A stretch of 6,551 nt of DNA from Phycisphaeraceae bacterium (GTDB taxonomy: Bacteria > Planctomycetota > Phycisphaerae > Phycisphaerales > Phycisphaeraceae), in the NCBI GenBank assembly GCA_028281215.1, contig JANQKH010000774.1:1-6551 (forward strand), in the 5' to 3' direction. The notes under the pieces were generated by a model. The model ran no database searches. It saw only the letters and a program-made list of their open reading frames with translations, and was not told the origin of the DNA. Shown in pieces: positions 1 through 5,521 of the stretch (its first letter is position 1; each line of letters starts with the position of its first letter). The translations under genes were made by a program, and so were the position numbers.

Positions 1-2
1 AC

Positions 3-1721
3 ATTGAATTCACCGGCGATCTTCAAAAAGGCGCGCTGTACGGCGAAATCAAAATCGACGGCGTGACCTCCGGCTTCACCGCGAAAGTCAGCGACGATCA
101 GATGACGCTCGCGATGGGATTGGACACCTTTCGCCTGACGCGCGAGCATCGCAAGGTGTTGTCGCATCCGATCGCCGGCACATACGCCGGCTCGGGGCTG
201 ATGTTGGAAGTCACGCGCAACGAAGACGCCTTTCGCGGTACCATCACCCGAGGCAATCAGAAATTTACCTTTGAAGCGAAATTGGACGGTGTGCTGCTCA
301 ACGGCGAAGTCACGGTCGGCGATGTGACCACGCGCATGTCGGTCGACTTTGAAAAAGAACGCGAAGTGGCGCTGACCCTCGGCGCGCAGCAACTGAAGTT
401 GTGGCGATACATCAAACCGACGCCGATGAAGCCGGATGATTCGTTCACGCGCACGCACACGTCCACGCTGCTTGCCGAGAGCAAGGACATCGTCGTTGGC
501 AGCGCGATCGCCAGCCCGGACAATCGCCGTGTTGCATTGATCACCCAACGCGACAGTCAAAGGCGGGTGATGCTCGACGGCCAAGAAGGCGAAGGCTATT
601 ACCGCATCGGCGGGCTGGTGTTCAGCCCGGACAGTCAGCGGCTGACGTACATCGCCGAGTCGAACGGGCGGTACCTGGTGGTCACGGACGGCAAGCCGGG
701 CCCGGCGTTTGATTCGCTTGGGCCGAGCTTTGTTCGCTTCAGCGCGGACAGCCGACACTTTGGTTATGTGGCGCGCGAGGGCAAGAAATGGTTTGCGGTG
801 ATCGATGGCAAACTCAGCAAGCCATACGACGCGGTGTCGCGCATCACGTTCAGCAAGAACGGTGCGCGGTACGGCTTTGTTGCACGGGACGGCGATCACT
901 GGCACGCAGTGATCAACGGCGAAGCAAGCGTGCCGTACAAAGGCATCGCCGGGCAGATCGCGTTCAGTGACGATGGACAGCGCGTGGCGTATGTGATTGC
1001 CCAAGGCGTGAAGCAACGCGCGGTAATTGATGATCAGATCGGTCCGCCTTACGACGCCGTCACCGGTATTCGTTTCAGCCAGAATGCCGAGCGCGTGTTT
1101 TATATCGCGCTGGACGGCGATCAGGACTTCGTGATCGACAACGGCATTGCCAGCAAGCCGTACAAAGGGATTTTCGGTGCGAGCCTCAGCCCGGACGGCA
1201 AGCACCTGGTCTTCGCCGCGCGTCACGGCCGCGAGCAGTTTCTTGTGGTCAACGGTGAGCCTGAACAAAGGTTCAACTCGATCGGTCCACCCCACTTCAC
1301 GAAAGACGGCCGCTACGCCTACATCGGCGTTCGCAATCGCCGATTCAGCGTGCAGCAAGGCAAGGCGCACGCCAACCAATACGATCTGGTAGACGGTCTG
1401 ACCTCAAGCCCGGACGGCGGACAACTTTGCTACGTGACCTATCTCAACGGCCAATGGCGCGCGATCGTCGATCACAAAGCGAGCCAACCCTTCGAACGCA
1501 TCTGGAATACCGGCATCAACTTCTCTCCCAACGGCGTGCGAACTGCATTCGGCGCGGAGAAGGAGGGCAAGTCGTACGTGGTGATCAACGGCGCCCTTGG
1601 CGATCCGGTTGACCCCTTCATCACCGGCTCGCGACCCGTGTTTGCCGGCAACGACACCATTCACATCATGACTCGCCGACAGCATCAGTTTCGCCGGCTT
1701 GAAGTGAAATTGAATGACTGA
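3..1721 (+). CDS. Beta-propeller (PD40/WD40-like) repeat protein with duplicated N-terminal beta domain, 5' truncated
   Basis: The frame is open from base 3, so the gene starts outside the window; the GTG at 63 is only an internal valine. About 572 residues are visible. The first ~50 residues (IEFTGDLQKGALYGEI...) and residues ~80-140 (FTFEAKLDGVLLNGEV...) align with each other and both end in a 'L.L......L(T/W)R' pattern, so the N-terminus is a duplicated beta-strand domain. From about residue 155 come roughly eleven repeats of about 38 residues with the pattern 'F S x D (G/S) x R x x Y V A x x G x x x x V x D G x x x x x Y D x V'. This pattern is typical of TolB/PD40-like propeller blades (family knowledge). 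No catalytic motif is visible. The likely role is a secreted or periplasmic binding scaffold; any ligand is unknown. phoD follows 139 bp downstream on the same strand, without overlap. Confidence is high for a real propeller gene and low for a specific function. Confidence 0.7.
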   Translation: MEFTGDLQKGALYGEIKIDGVTSGFTAKVSDDQMTLAMGLDTFRLTREHRKVLSHPIAGTYAGSGLMLEVTRNEDAFRGTITRGNQKFTFEAKLDGVLLNGEVTVGDVTTRMSVDFEKEREVALTLGAQQLKLWRYIKPTPMKPDDSFTRTHTSTLLAESKDIVVGSAIASPDNRRVALITQRDSQRRVMLDGQEGEGYYRIGGLVFSPDSQRLTYIAESNGRYLVVTDGKPGPAFDSLGPSFVRFSADSRHFGYVAREGKKWFAVIDGKLSKPYDAVSRITFSKNGARYGFVARDGDHWHAVINGEASVPYKGIAGQIAFSDDGQRVAYVIAQGVKQRAVIDDQIGPPYDAVTGIRFSQNAERVFYIALDGDQDFVIDNGIASKPYKGIFGASLSPDGKHLVFAARHGREQFLVVNGEPEQRFNSIGPPHFTKDGRYAYIGVRNRRFSVQQGKAHANQYDLVDGLTSSPDGGQLCYVTYLNGQWRAIVDHKASQPFERIWNTGINFSPNGVRTAFGAEKEGKSYVVINGALGDPVDPFITGSRPVFAGNDTIHIMTRRQHQFRRLEVKLND

Positions 1722-1860
1722 CCGATGTCCAGACAGAATGGAAAAGTGTATGGTCCAAACGCATCCATGATGGGTGTCGCGCGCCGCCACGATGACCAAC
1801 GATGATCGGATTCAATTGAACCGCCAGTAGAATGCCCGCTGCACTGCACTGGAGTTTCAC

Positions 1861-3099
1861 ATGGTTCACCGCCCGCTGCTTATCGCCCCTGTCTTGTGTT
1901 TTTGCTTCGTGCAAAACATTATCGCCGACGCACCACATGTCGCCGGGCCGCTTGTCGGGCACACCACCGACTCGACGTCCACGCTCTGGATGTATGCGCC
2001 GCGCGGCAGCAAGGTCGAAGTCGCCTATCGTGAGACGGCCGTCAAAATCGGTGAGCGAAGGCAACCGTTTAAAGCGGTGCAACAACCGGCCGGCAAAACA
2101 CCGGGCCAACCGTTCAAGGTCACACTCACCCGGTTGCGCAGCAATCATTCTTACGACTACCGCATTTTTATCAATGGCAAGGAACTTGGTGACGGCACGT
2201 GGCAATTCAAAACCGCACCGACCGCGAACCAACCCGCGACGTTCAAAATTGCCCTCACTTCGTGCATGAAAATCAAACAGCCAACCAACTCGTGGAACCT
2301 GTTGCGGAAAGAAAAGCCTGCGTTTCATCTGACCGTCGGCGATACCCAATACTCCGACACCACCAACCCCACCGTCCAATGGCAACACCACGTGCGCTAC
2401 CGGCAAGTGCCTGAGTTCGCGCGTGTGTTGCGATCGATTCCTACCTACAGCATGTGGGACGATCACGACTACGGCCCCAACAACTCCGACGGCACCGCCA
2501 AAGGCAAAGAGAATTCGCTCGCCGGCTGGAAGCAGTTCTGGGCCAACCCCAAACTCGGCGCCACGGATACACCTGGCGCGTTCTTCACATTCCGCTGGGC
2601 CGACGTTGATATCTTTGTCGTCGACGGCCGATACCATCGCTCACCCGACAAAGCCGAAGATGACAACCAAAAACGCATGCTCGGCGACGCGCAATTTCAA
2701 TGGCTGCTTGACGGCCTGAAAAAATCCAAGGCGCCGTTCAAAGTCATCGCCTCCGGCAGCACGCTCAATCACAGCACGAAAGACGGCTGGCGAATTTACA
2801 CCTTCTCACGGCATCGGCTGTTTGACGCGATCAAACAGCACCGCATCGGCGGCGTGGTCTACATGTCCGGCGATATTCACCGATCGCTCGTCTGGGAACA
2901 CCACGAATCCGGTCGCGTTGGCTACCCGCTGGTCGAAGTGATCTCCTCCGGCATCGCCAACAGCAAGACACTGAGCTTTGCGACGATCGAATTCGACACC
3001 ACCCAAACCGACCCCACCATGCGCGTCCGCATCATTCATGGCAATGGAAAAACACATGCCGACAAAACGTGGAAGGCATCGCAGTTGCAGGTCAAGTGA
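1861..3099 (+). CDS. phoD: Secreted PhoD-family alkaline phosphatase/phosphodiesterase
   Basis: A 412-residue protein of the PhoD-like metallophosphatase family, which cleaves phosphomono- or diesters outside the cytoplasm. Residues 1-24 form a signal peptide (hydrophobic core LLIAPVLCFCFV, cleavage predicted after ADA). Residues ~27-118 form the fibronectin-III-like PhoD N-domain (GPLVG...TLWMYAP, ending GTWQFKTAP). The catalytic domain follows: ALTSC at 131-135, LTVGDTQYSD at 157-166, MWDDHDYGPNNSD at 198-210, VVDGRYHR at 253-260 and MSGDIHRS at 335-342. By analogy with Bacillus PhoD, C135, D161, Y164, D200/D201 and the GDIH histidine are probable metal ligands; this is from memory of the family. 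The first block reads GDTQY rather than the commoner GDYIY but keeps Asp and Tyr. The start is supported by GGAG at 1851-1854, six bases before the ATG. The 139-bp upstream gap holds only a weak TAGAAT box (1828-1833) with no good -35 match, so I do not call a promoter. A Pho box is not evident. The symbol is by family only. Confidence 0.9.
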   Translation: MVHRPLLIAPVLCFCFVQNIIADAPHVAGPLVGHTTDSTSTLWMYAPRGSKVEVAYRETAVKIGERRQPFKAVQQPAGKTPGQPFKVTLTRLRSNHSYDYRIFINGKELGDGTWQFKTAPTANQPATFKIALTSCMKIKQPTNSWNLLRKEKPAFHLTVGDTQYSDTTNPTVQWQHHVRYRQVPEFARVLRSIPTYSMWDDHDYGPNNSDGTAKGKENSLAGWKQFWANPKLGATDTPGAFFTFRWADVDIFVVDGRYHRSPDKAEDDNQKRMLGDAQFQWLLDGLKKSKAPFKVIASGSTLNHSTKDGWRIYTFSRHRLFDAIKQHRIGGVVYMSGDIHRSLVWEHHESGRVGYPLVEVISSGIANSKTLSFATIEFDTTQTDPTMRVRIIHGNGKTHADKTWKASQLQVK

Positions 3100-3148
3100 A
3101 TCACAAAGCAACGCCGACGCAAGTCGGCCTCGGCCACAACTGCAACTG
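3082..3148 (+). terminator. Nested stem-loop at the 3' end of phoD
   Basis: CAGTTGCAG (3082-3090) is the exact reverse complement of CTGCAACTG (3140-3148), which brackets the phoD stop codon at 3097-3099. Inside lies GCCGAC-GCAA-GTCGGC (3113-3128), a 6-bp stem closed by a GNRA-type tetraloop. No T tract follows, so this is not a standard intrinsic terminator. It could be a 3' stabilising structure, a Rho-associated end, or part of the relic sequence that begins here. Confidence 0.35.
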
Positions 3149-3165
3149 GATCCCAAACGCGAAGA

Positions 3166-3279
3166 TCCACGCAGTTGTTCCAACACACCGTGTGTAAGCA
3201 AGAATTGGTCGGTGGTTTTGTTGTAAGGTTAGGCGGCGTGCCAGTTTTCGATTTCGGATGTCGAATTTGGGATTTCGGA
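3166..3279 (-). pseudogene. Relic of an HTH/zinc-ribbon family gene (N-terminal part, in-frame stop)
   Basis: Read on the minus strand from 3279, this gives SEIPNSTSEIENW, then HAA, a TAA stop (3231-3229), then PYNKTTDQFLLTHGVLEQLRG. The gene at the right edge of the window (from 6547 leftward) gives SEIRDPNSEIENW, then FAAEPYNK and VTGQLWLTRGVLERLCR. The two 114-base stretches align without a gap, with 81 of 114 bases identical by hand count. At least seven codon differences are synonymous (GCC/GCG, GCC/GCT, CTT/CTC, GGT/GGC, TTG/CTC, GAA/GAG, CTG/TTG), which points to past selection on the protein. The stop codon and the loss of clear homology below 3166 mark this as a decayed copy. A weaker match with an indel (GGCCGACTTGCGTCGGCG against the partner's GGTGGACTTTGCGGCGGCG) suggests the relic may reach about 3110, almost to the phoD stop. 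It could instead be a shared repeat that happens to be open in one copy, but the synonymous pattern argues against that. Confidence 0.65.
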
Positions 3280-3281
3280 GT

Positions 3282-3321
3282 GCGGAGCAAGGGCTATAGA
3301 GCGTTCAGACTCTTGCTCCGC
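3282..3321. repeat. 10-bp perfect stem-loop beside the gene relic
   Basis: GCGGAGCAAG (3282-3291) is the exact reverse complement of CTTGCTCCGC (3312-3321), with a 20-base loop. It begins three bases beyond the upstream end of the relic's TCCGAAATC repeats. It resembles a REP-type intergenic palindrome. No T tract follows on either strand, so I do not call it a terminator. Confidence 0.5.
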
Positions 3322-3436
3322 CTCACCTTCGCTCAAATCCGACGGCTTCAACAGCGGCAACGCCCGCTCAATCCGACTTCTGACTTCTGACTTCGACTAC
3401 TGAAATCCTTGTATCCTCCGCCCGCTTGGCGTTGGA
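3322..3436. other. Non-coding stretch with a 7-bp tandem repeat
   Basis: No convincing coding frame is visible here. The one structured element is GACTTCT-GACTTCT-GACTTCG at 3375-3395, nearly three tandem copies of a 7-base unit (AGAAGTC on the minus strand). The rest looks like unannotated intergenic sequence. Confidence 0.5.
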
Positions 3437-3547
3437 TTACATAAGCAAATCGCGCGTGTGCTGCCAGCCTTGAAAAAGTTTGCGGCCGAGGTCGTCCATG
3501 GCGATATAATACGGTTTTTGTTTGGATTTTGCGAGCCAGCAAAACAC
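3437..3547 (-). CDS. Possible 36-residue ORF or C-terminal gene fragment
   Basis: On the minus strand, GTG at 3547-3545 opens a frame that ends at TAA 3439-3437. Its product contains YYIAMDDLGRKLFQGW followed by QHTRDLLM, which has the balanced composition of a real protein rather than an antisense shadow. The frame stays open upstream to a stop near 3598 but has no ATG there. A weak AGG lies about ten bases before the GTG. I do not recognise the family. It may be a genuine small gene, or the surviving tail of a degraded longer gene, which fits the debris around it. It is followed on the same strand by the hairpin at 3282-3321 and the HTH-family relic. Confidence 0.3.
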   Translation of the reverse strand: MFCWLAKSKQKPYYIAMDDLGRKLFQGWQHTRDLLM

Positions 3548-3608
3548 TCGATCATGACCTGCAAATAAAAGGACCGAACGAGAGCTATGAAGATGCTGTC
3601 AATGTAAG

Positions 3609-3682
3609 GTCCGCCATTGGCGGACGCGGTGTCTTGACAAGTGGATGCGGACCAATCGATTCAGCGTCCGCGAATCGCGGAC
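3609..3682. repeat. Pair of perfect three-base-loop hairpins past the zinc-ribbon gene
   Basis: GTCCGCC-ATT-GGCGGAC occupies 3609-3625 and GTCCGCG-AAT-CGCGGAC occupies 3666-3682. Both have 7-bp perfect stems, and their outer bases are related (GTCCGC...GCGGAC). The second starts 14 bases beyond the stop of the minus-strand gene ending at 3696, so it could act at its transcript end, but neither hairpin is followed by a T run. The segment CCATTGGCGGACGCGG (3614-3629) recurs exactly at 4132-4147. Confidence 0.6.
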
Positions 3683-3695
3683 CCTGCGGGCCTGG

Positions 3696-3989
3696 TCATC
3701 CCCGCCGATCGATTTCCATCCCGCACTCGGGGCAAGCTGGGGTGTCGGGGTTACCTCGGAGATCGTAGCCACAGATGATGCAACAGCCCTTGGATTTGAA
3801 TCGCTTCATTTGAGACACGCGGACGAAGTACATGGCGATGGCGACAAGCATCGCGAGGATGGCGATCCACTCCAGCCAAACGGGGAGCGGGTCGTCATAG
3901 AAGTGATTGAACAACATCAGGCCCAGGCCCAGCCACAAGAGGGCCATCCAGATCCAATAGCGTTTGATCAGTTCGGCGTCGTACTTCAT
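3696..3989 (-). CDS. Small two-helix membrane protein with C-terminal zinc ribbon
   Basis: From ATG 3989 the product is 97 residues. Hydrophobic segments at about 11-27 (YWIWMALLWLGLGLMLF) and 38-56 (WLEWIAILAMLVAIAMYFV) are joined by a short acidic, proline-containing loop (HFYDDPLP). A basic linker (RVSQMKRFKSKG) leads to a zinc ribbon: C70-x-x-C73 GYDLRGNPDTPA C86-P-E-C89 G. The CGYDLRG...CPECG ribbon is frequent in small planctomycete proteins of unknown function (family knowledge). The ribbon probably faces the cytoplasm, next to the basic linker. The start is uncertain: ATG 3998 and TTG 4037 are in frame, and none of the three has a good ribosome binding site; I take the ATG closest to the charged segment before the first helix. 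The gene lies downstream of the esterase on the same strand but about 200 bp away, with terminator-like structures between. Two copies of one palindromic motif flank it. Confidence 0.8.
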   Translation of the reverse strand: MKYDAELIKRYWIWMALLWLGLGLMLFNHFYDDPLPVWLEWIAILAMLVAIAMYFVRVSQMKRFKSKGCCIICGYDLRGNPDTPACPECGMEIDRRG

Positions 3990-4062
3990 GCAGAACATCA
4001 GTGTAATGGGGCGAGTCGTTGGACGTGCAGGGCTCAAGACCTAAAGTGGTTCGTGCATCAAA

Positions 4063-4093
4063 CAACCCTCGCACCCTTAGAGGACGAGGGTTG
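4063..4093 (-). terminator. Possible intrinsic terminator downstream of the esterase
   Basis: CAACCCTCG (4063-4071) and CGAGGGTTG (4085-4093) form a perfect 9-bp stem with a 13-base loop. On the minus strand the stem is followed by a short T-rich stretch (TTTG). It lies about 93 bases beyond the esterase stop and ahead of the zinc-ribbon gene, so it could separate the two transcripts. The T tract is too short for high confidence. Confidence 0.4.
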
Positions 4094-4131
4094 GTTCAAC
4101 CGGCGATGACCTGGTTTCCGTCGTTTCGCAA

Positions 4132-4168
4132 CCATTGGCGGACGCGGATTGATCGATGCGGCGTCCGC
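4132..4168. repeat. Second copy of the CCATTGGCGGACGCGG palindromic element
   Basis: CCATTGGCGGACGCGG at 4132-4147 matches 3614-3629 exactly (16 bases). It is followed here by ATCGAT, ATGCGG and GCGTCCGCG, pieces that also occur in the other copy in a different arrangement. GCGGACGC (4138-4145) and GCGTCCGC (4161-4168) form an 8-bp stem with a 15-base loop. It lies 18 bases past the esterase stop, just as the other copy lies just past the zinc-ribbon gene stop, so it may be a repeat favouring 3' ends. Confidence 0.55.
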
Positions 4169-4185
4169 GGAGGTAGCTCGACGGG

Positions 4186-5409
4186 TTATTGATTGGCGAT
4201 GAGTTTGGCCATCGCGTTGGCGAAGGAATCGCCCAGCCGGACGAAGAAGGTGCCGCTGCCGAGGTAGTGATAGGGCCGATCGCTGCCGACGGTGTCCCAG
4301 TGGTGGTAGTGGGGCGCCCAGCCTGATTTGAACACTTCGTACGTATCGAGCGCGTAATCCTTGTAGCTTTCAACGGACACGACGTTGCCCTTGAACTCGG
4401 GGGCCTTGGCGGCTTCGCGTTGGGCGACGGAGACGGCGTTTTGGTCGACCTTTTCCTTGGTCATCGGTGTGCCCAGCACGCCAATGACGAACGGCATGTT
4501 CGGCGTCTTGTATTCCTTACGGATGTCCTTGATAAACGCGATCATGTTGTCCTTGTAGTTGTCGCGAAAGGCCGGCGAGAACTGATCGTTGAAGCCTTGG
4601 AACCAGACGAATCCGGCAACCTCATAACCTGCTGCGGGGTCGTAGTCCGGGTGATTGTCTTTCAGGTTGTCCAAGACGTTGCGGACGGCTTCGTTCATCA
4701 GGCGCCAGTTCAGGCCGGCGTTCTGTTTGATCTCTTCGGCTTTGTCGCTGGCCTTTTGTTTTTCATCAAGTTGGTAAGGCCCGGCGGATGGCGGGCGGAA
4801 GTTGTAGTTGATGGATTTGCCGCCCCAGGATGTTTTGATGAGCAGGATGGGGCCGTCCACTTTCTCGGCGATGGACAAGCCGAAGGCGTATTCCGGGCCG
4901 ATCTTTTTGTTGCTGCCGCCGTACCCGGGCCCGAGTTTGCCGGCCTTGCGATTGCGGTCGGCGATGGAGTTGATGTAGACGCGATCGGATACTTTCAGCG
5001 AATCGAACACGCCCTGCTTGTAGGCTTCGTGTGCATTTTTCAGCGGCTTGATCTTGGCTTCAAGGGCCTGTTTTTCAGCGGCGTCGGTGATGGCTTTGAC
5101 TTTGCTGTTCGAGATGCCGCCACTCAAATCATCGATGATCTTCGCGCGCGCAATCTGCTCGTCCAGGATCTTCTGGGAAATCTTGCGATCTTTCTTGAAC
5201 ACCAGGTCAATGAGCGCCTTGTCCCGAGCGTCAGTTGATTGGAACAAAGTGGCGGCAGTGTGCGCATTGGCGTGACCCACCATATTCGACTGGCCGGCCA
5301 AGATGAACACTTTGAGCTTGCCCTTGGCGGAGGCGGGCGCGGCAGCGGTCAGGAACAGCGCGATGGACAGAAGTTGAACGGAAAACAGAAGCTTGAATCG
5401 TTGAAGCAT
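4186..5409 (-). CDS. Secreted SGNH/SASA-family esterase (sialate O-acetylesterase-like)
   Basis: A 407-residue protein. Residues 1-28 form a signal peptide (LLFSVQLLSIALFLTAAAPASA, cleavage after ASA). The mature part opens with KVFILAGQSNM (33-43), the family's nucleophile block, with S41 as probable nucleophile. Further blocks are GPEYAFG (171-177), IKTSWGGKSI (191-200), VWFQGFND (268-275) and DRPYHYLGSG (377-386), whose D377/H381 probably complete the catalytic set. SASA-domain enzymes remove acetyl esters from sugars such as sialic acid or xylan; the true substrate here cannot be read from sequence. Residues ~57-165 are a lysine- and alanine-rich, probably helical insertion between the first two blocks, which makes the protein longer than a minimal domain. 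The start is supported by AAAGGA just upstream (5415-5420) and a TATAAT box further up. The gene converges with phoD across a gene-poor region. Confidence 0.88.
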   Translation of the reverse strand: MLQRFKLLFSVQLLSIALFLTAAAPASAKGKLKVFILAGQSNMVGHANAHTAATLFQSTDARDKALIDLVFKKDRKISQKILDEQIARAKIIDDLSGGISNSKVKAITDAAEKQALEAKIKPLKNAHEAYKQGVFDSLKVSDRVYINSIADRNRKAGKLGPGYGGSNKKIGPEYAFGLSIAEKVDGPILLIKTSWGGKSINYNFRPPSAGPYQLDEKQKASDKAEEIKQNAGLNWRLMNEAVRNVLDNLKDNHPDYDPAAGYEVAGFVWFQGFNDQFSPAFRDNYKDNMIAFIKDIRKEYKTPNMPFVIGVLGTPMTKEKVDQNAVSVAQREAAKAPEFKGNVVSVESYKDYALDTYEVFKSGWAPHYHHWDTVGSDRPYHYLGSGTFFVRLGDSFANAMAKLIANQ

Positions 5410-5442
5410 GATGGTCCTTTGGTCATCCTAGATTTGGTCATT

Positions 5443-5474
5443 CATGGCTTCGCACAACGACGCCATGGTGTGCG
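5443..5474 (-). other. Two mutually exclusive hairpins in the esterase leader
   Basis: CATGGC (5443-5448) pairs with GCCATG (5462-5467), and CGCACA (5451-5456) pairs with TGTGCG (5469-5474). The arms interleave, so only one hairpin can form at a time. They fall between the TATAAT box and the ribosome binding site. This may be chance; six-base stems are common in GC-rich DNA. Confidence 0.25.
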
Positions 5475-5482
5475 GGGCTAAG

Positions 5483-5488
5483 ATTATA
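5483..5488 (-). promoter_or_regulatory. -10 box (TATAAT) for the esterase gene
   Basis: The minus strand reads CCTGTATAATCTTAGCC, with a perfect -10 hexamer. It lies 74 bases before the esterase ATG, in the gap between the HTH gene stop (5522) and the esterase start. No good TTGACA-like box is present 16-18 bases upstream, so promoter strength or an activator requirement cannot be judged. It suggests the esterase is transcribed independently of the upstream HTH gene. Confidence 0.45.
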
Positions 5489-5521
5489 CAGGCCCCCGTC
5501 CCTGCGTTTCGCGACGAAGGT

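Noticed and set aside
1828..1833. TAGAAT as the phoD -10 box
   Set aside because: No hexamer near TTGACA lies at the right distance, and the match is not better than chance in this 139-bp gap.
1666..2637. Minus-strand 323-residue open frame opposite phoD
   Set aside because: It lies antisense to the clear PhoD catalytic domain and shows no domain of its own; GC-rich codon use produces such mirror frames.
3505..3510. Plus-strand TATAAT as a promoter
   Set aside because: No plausible -35 box and no plus-strand gene follows; it lies in an AT-richer patch where the hexamer is easily met by chance.
3645..4109. Plus-strand 154-residue frame over the zinc-ribbon gene
   Set aside because: The minus strand encodes two hydrophobic helices and the CGYDLRG/CPECG ribbon; the plus frame has neither motif nor family resemblance.
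4420..5238. Plus-strand 272-residue open frame opposite the esterase
   Set aside because: It is the antisense of a gene with a signal peptide and all SGNH blocks; its product is Val/Gly/Asp-rich with no recognisable motif.
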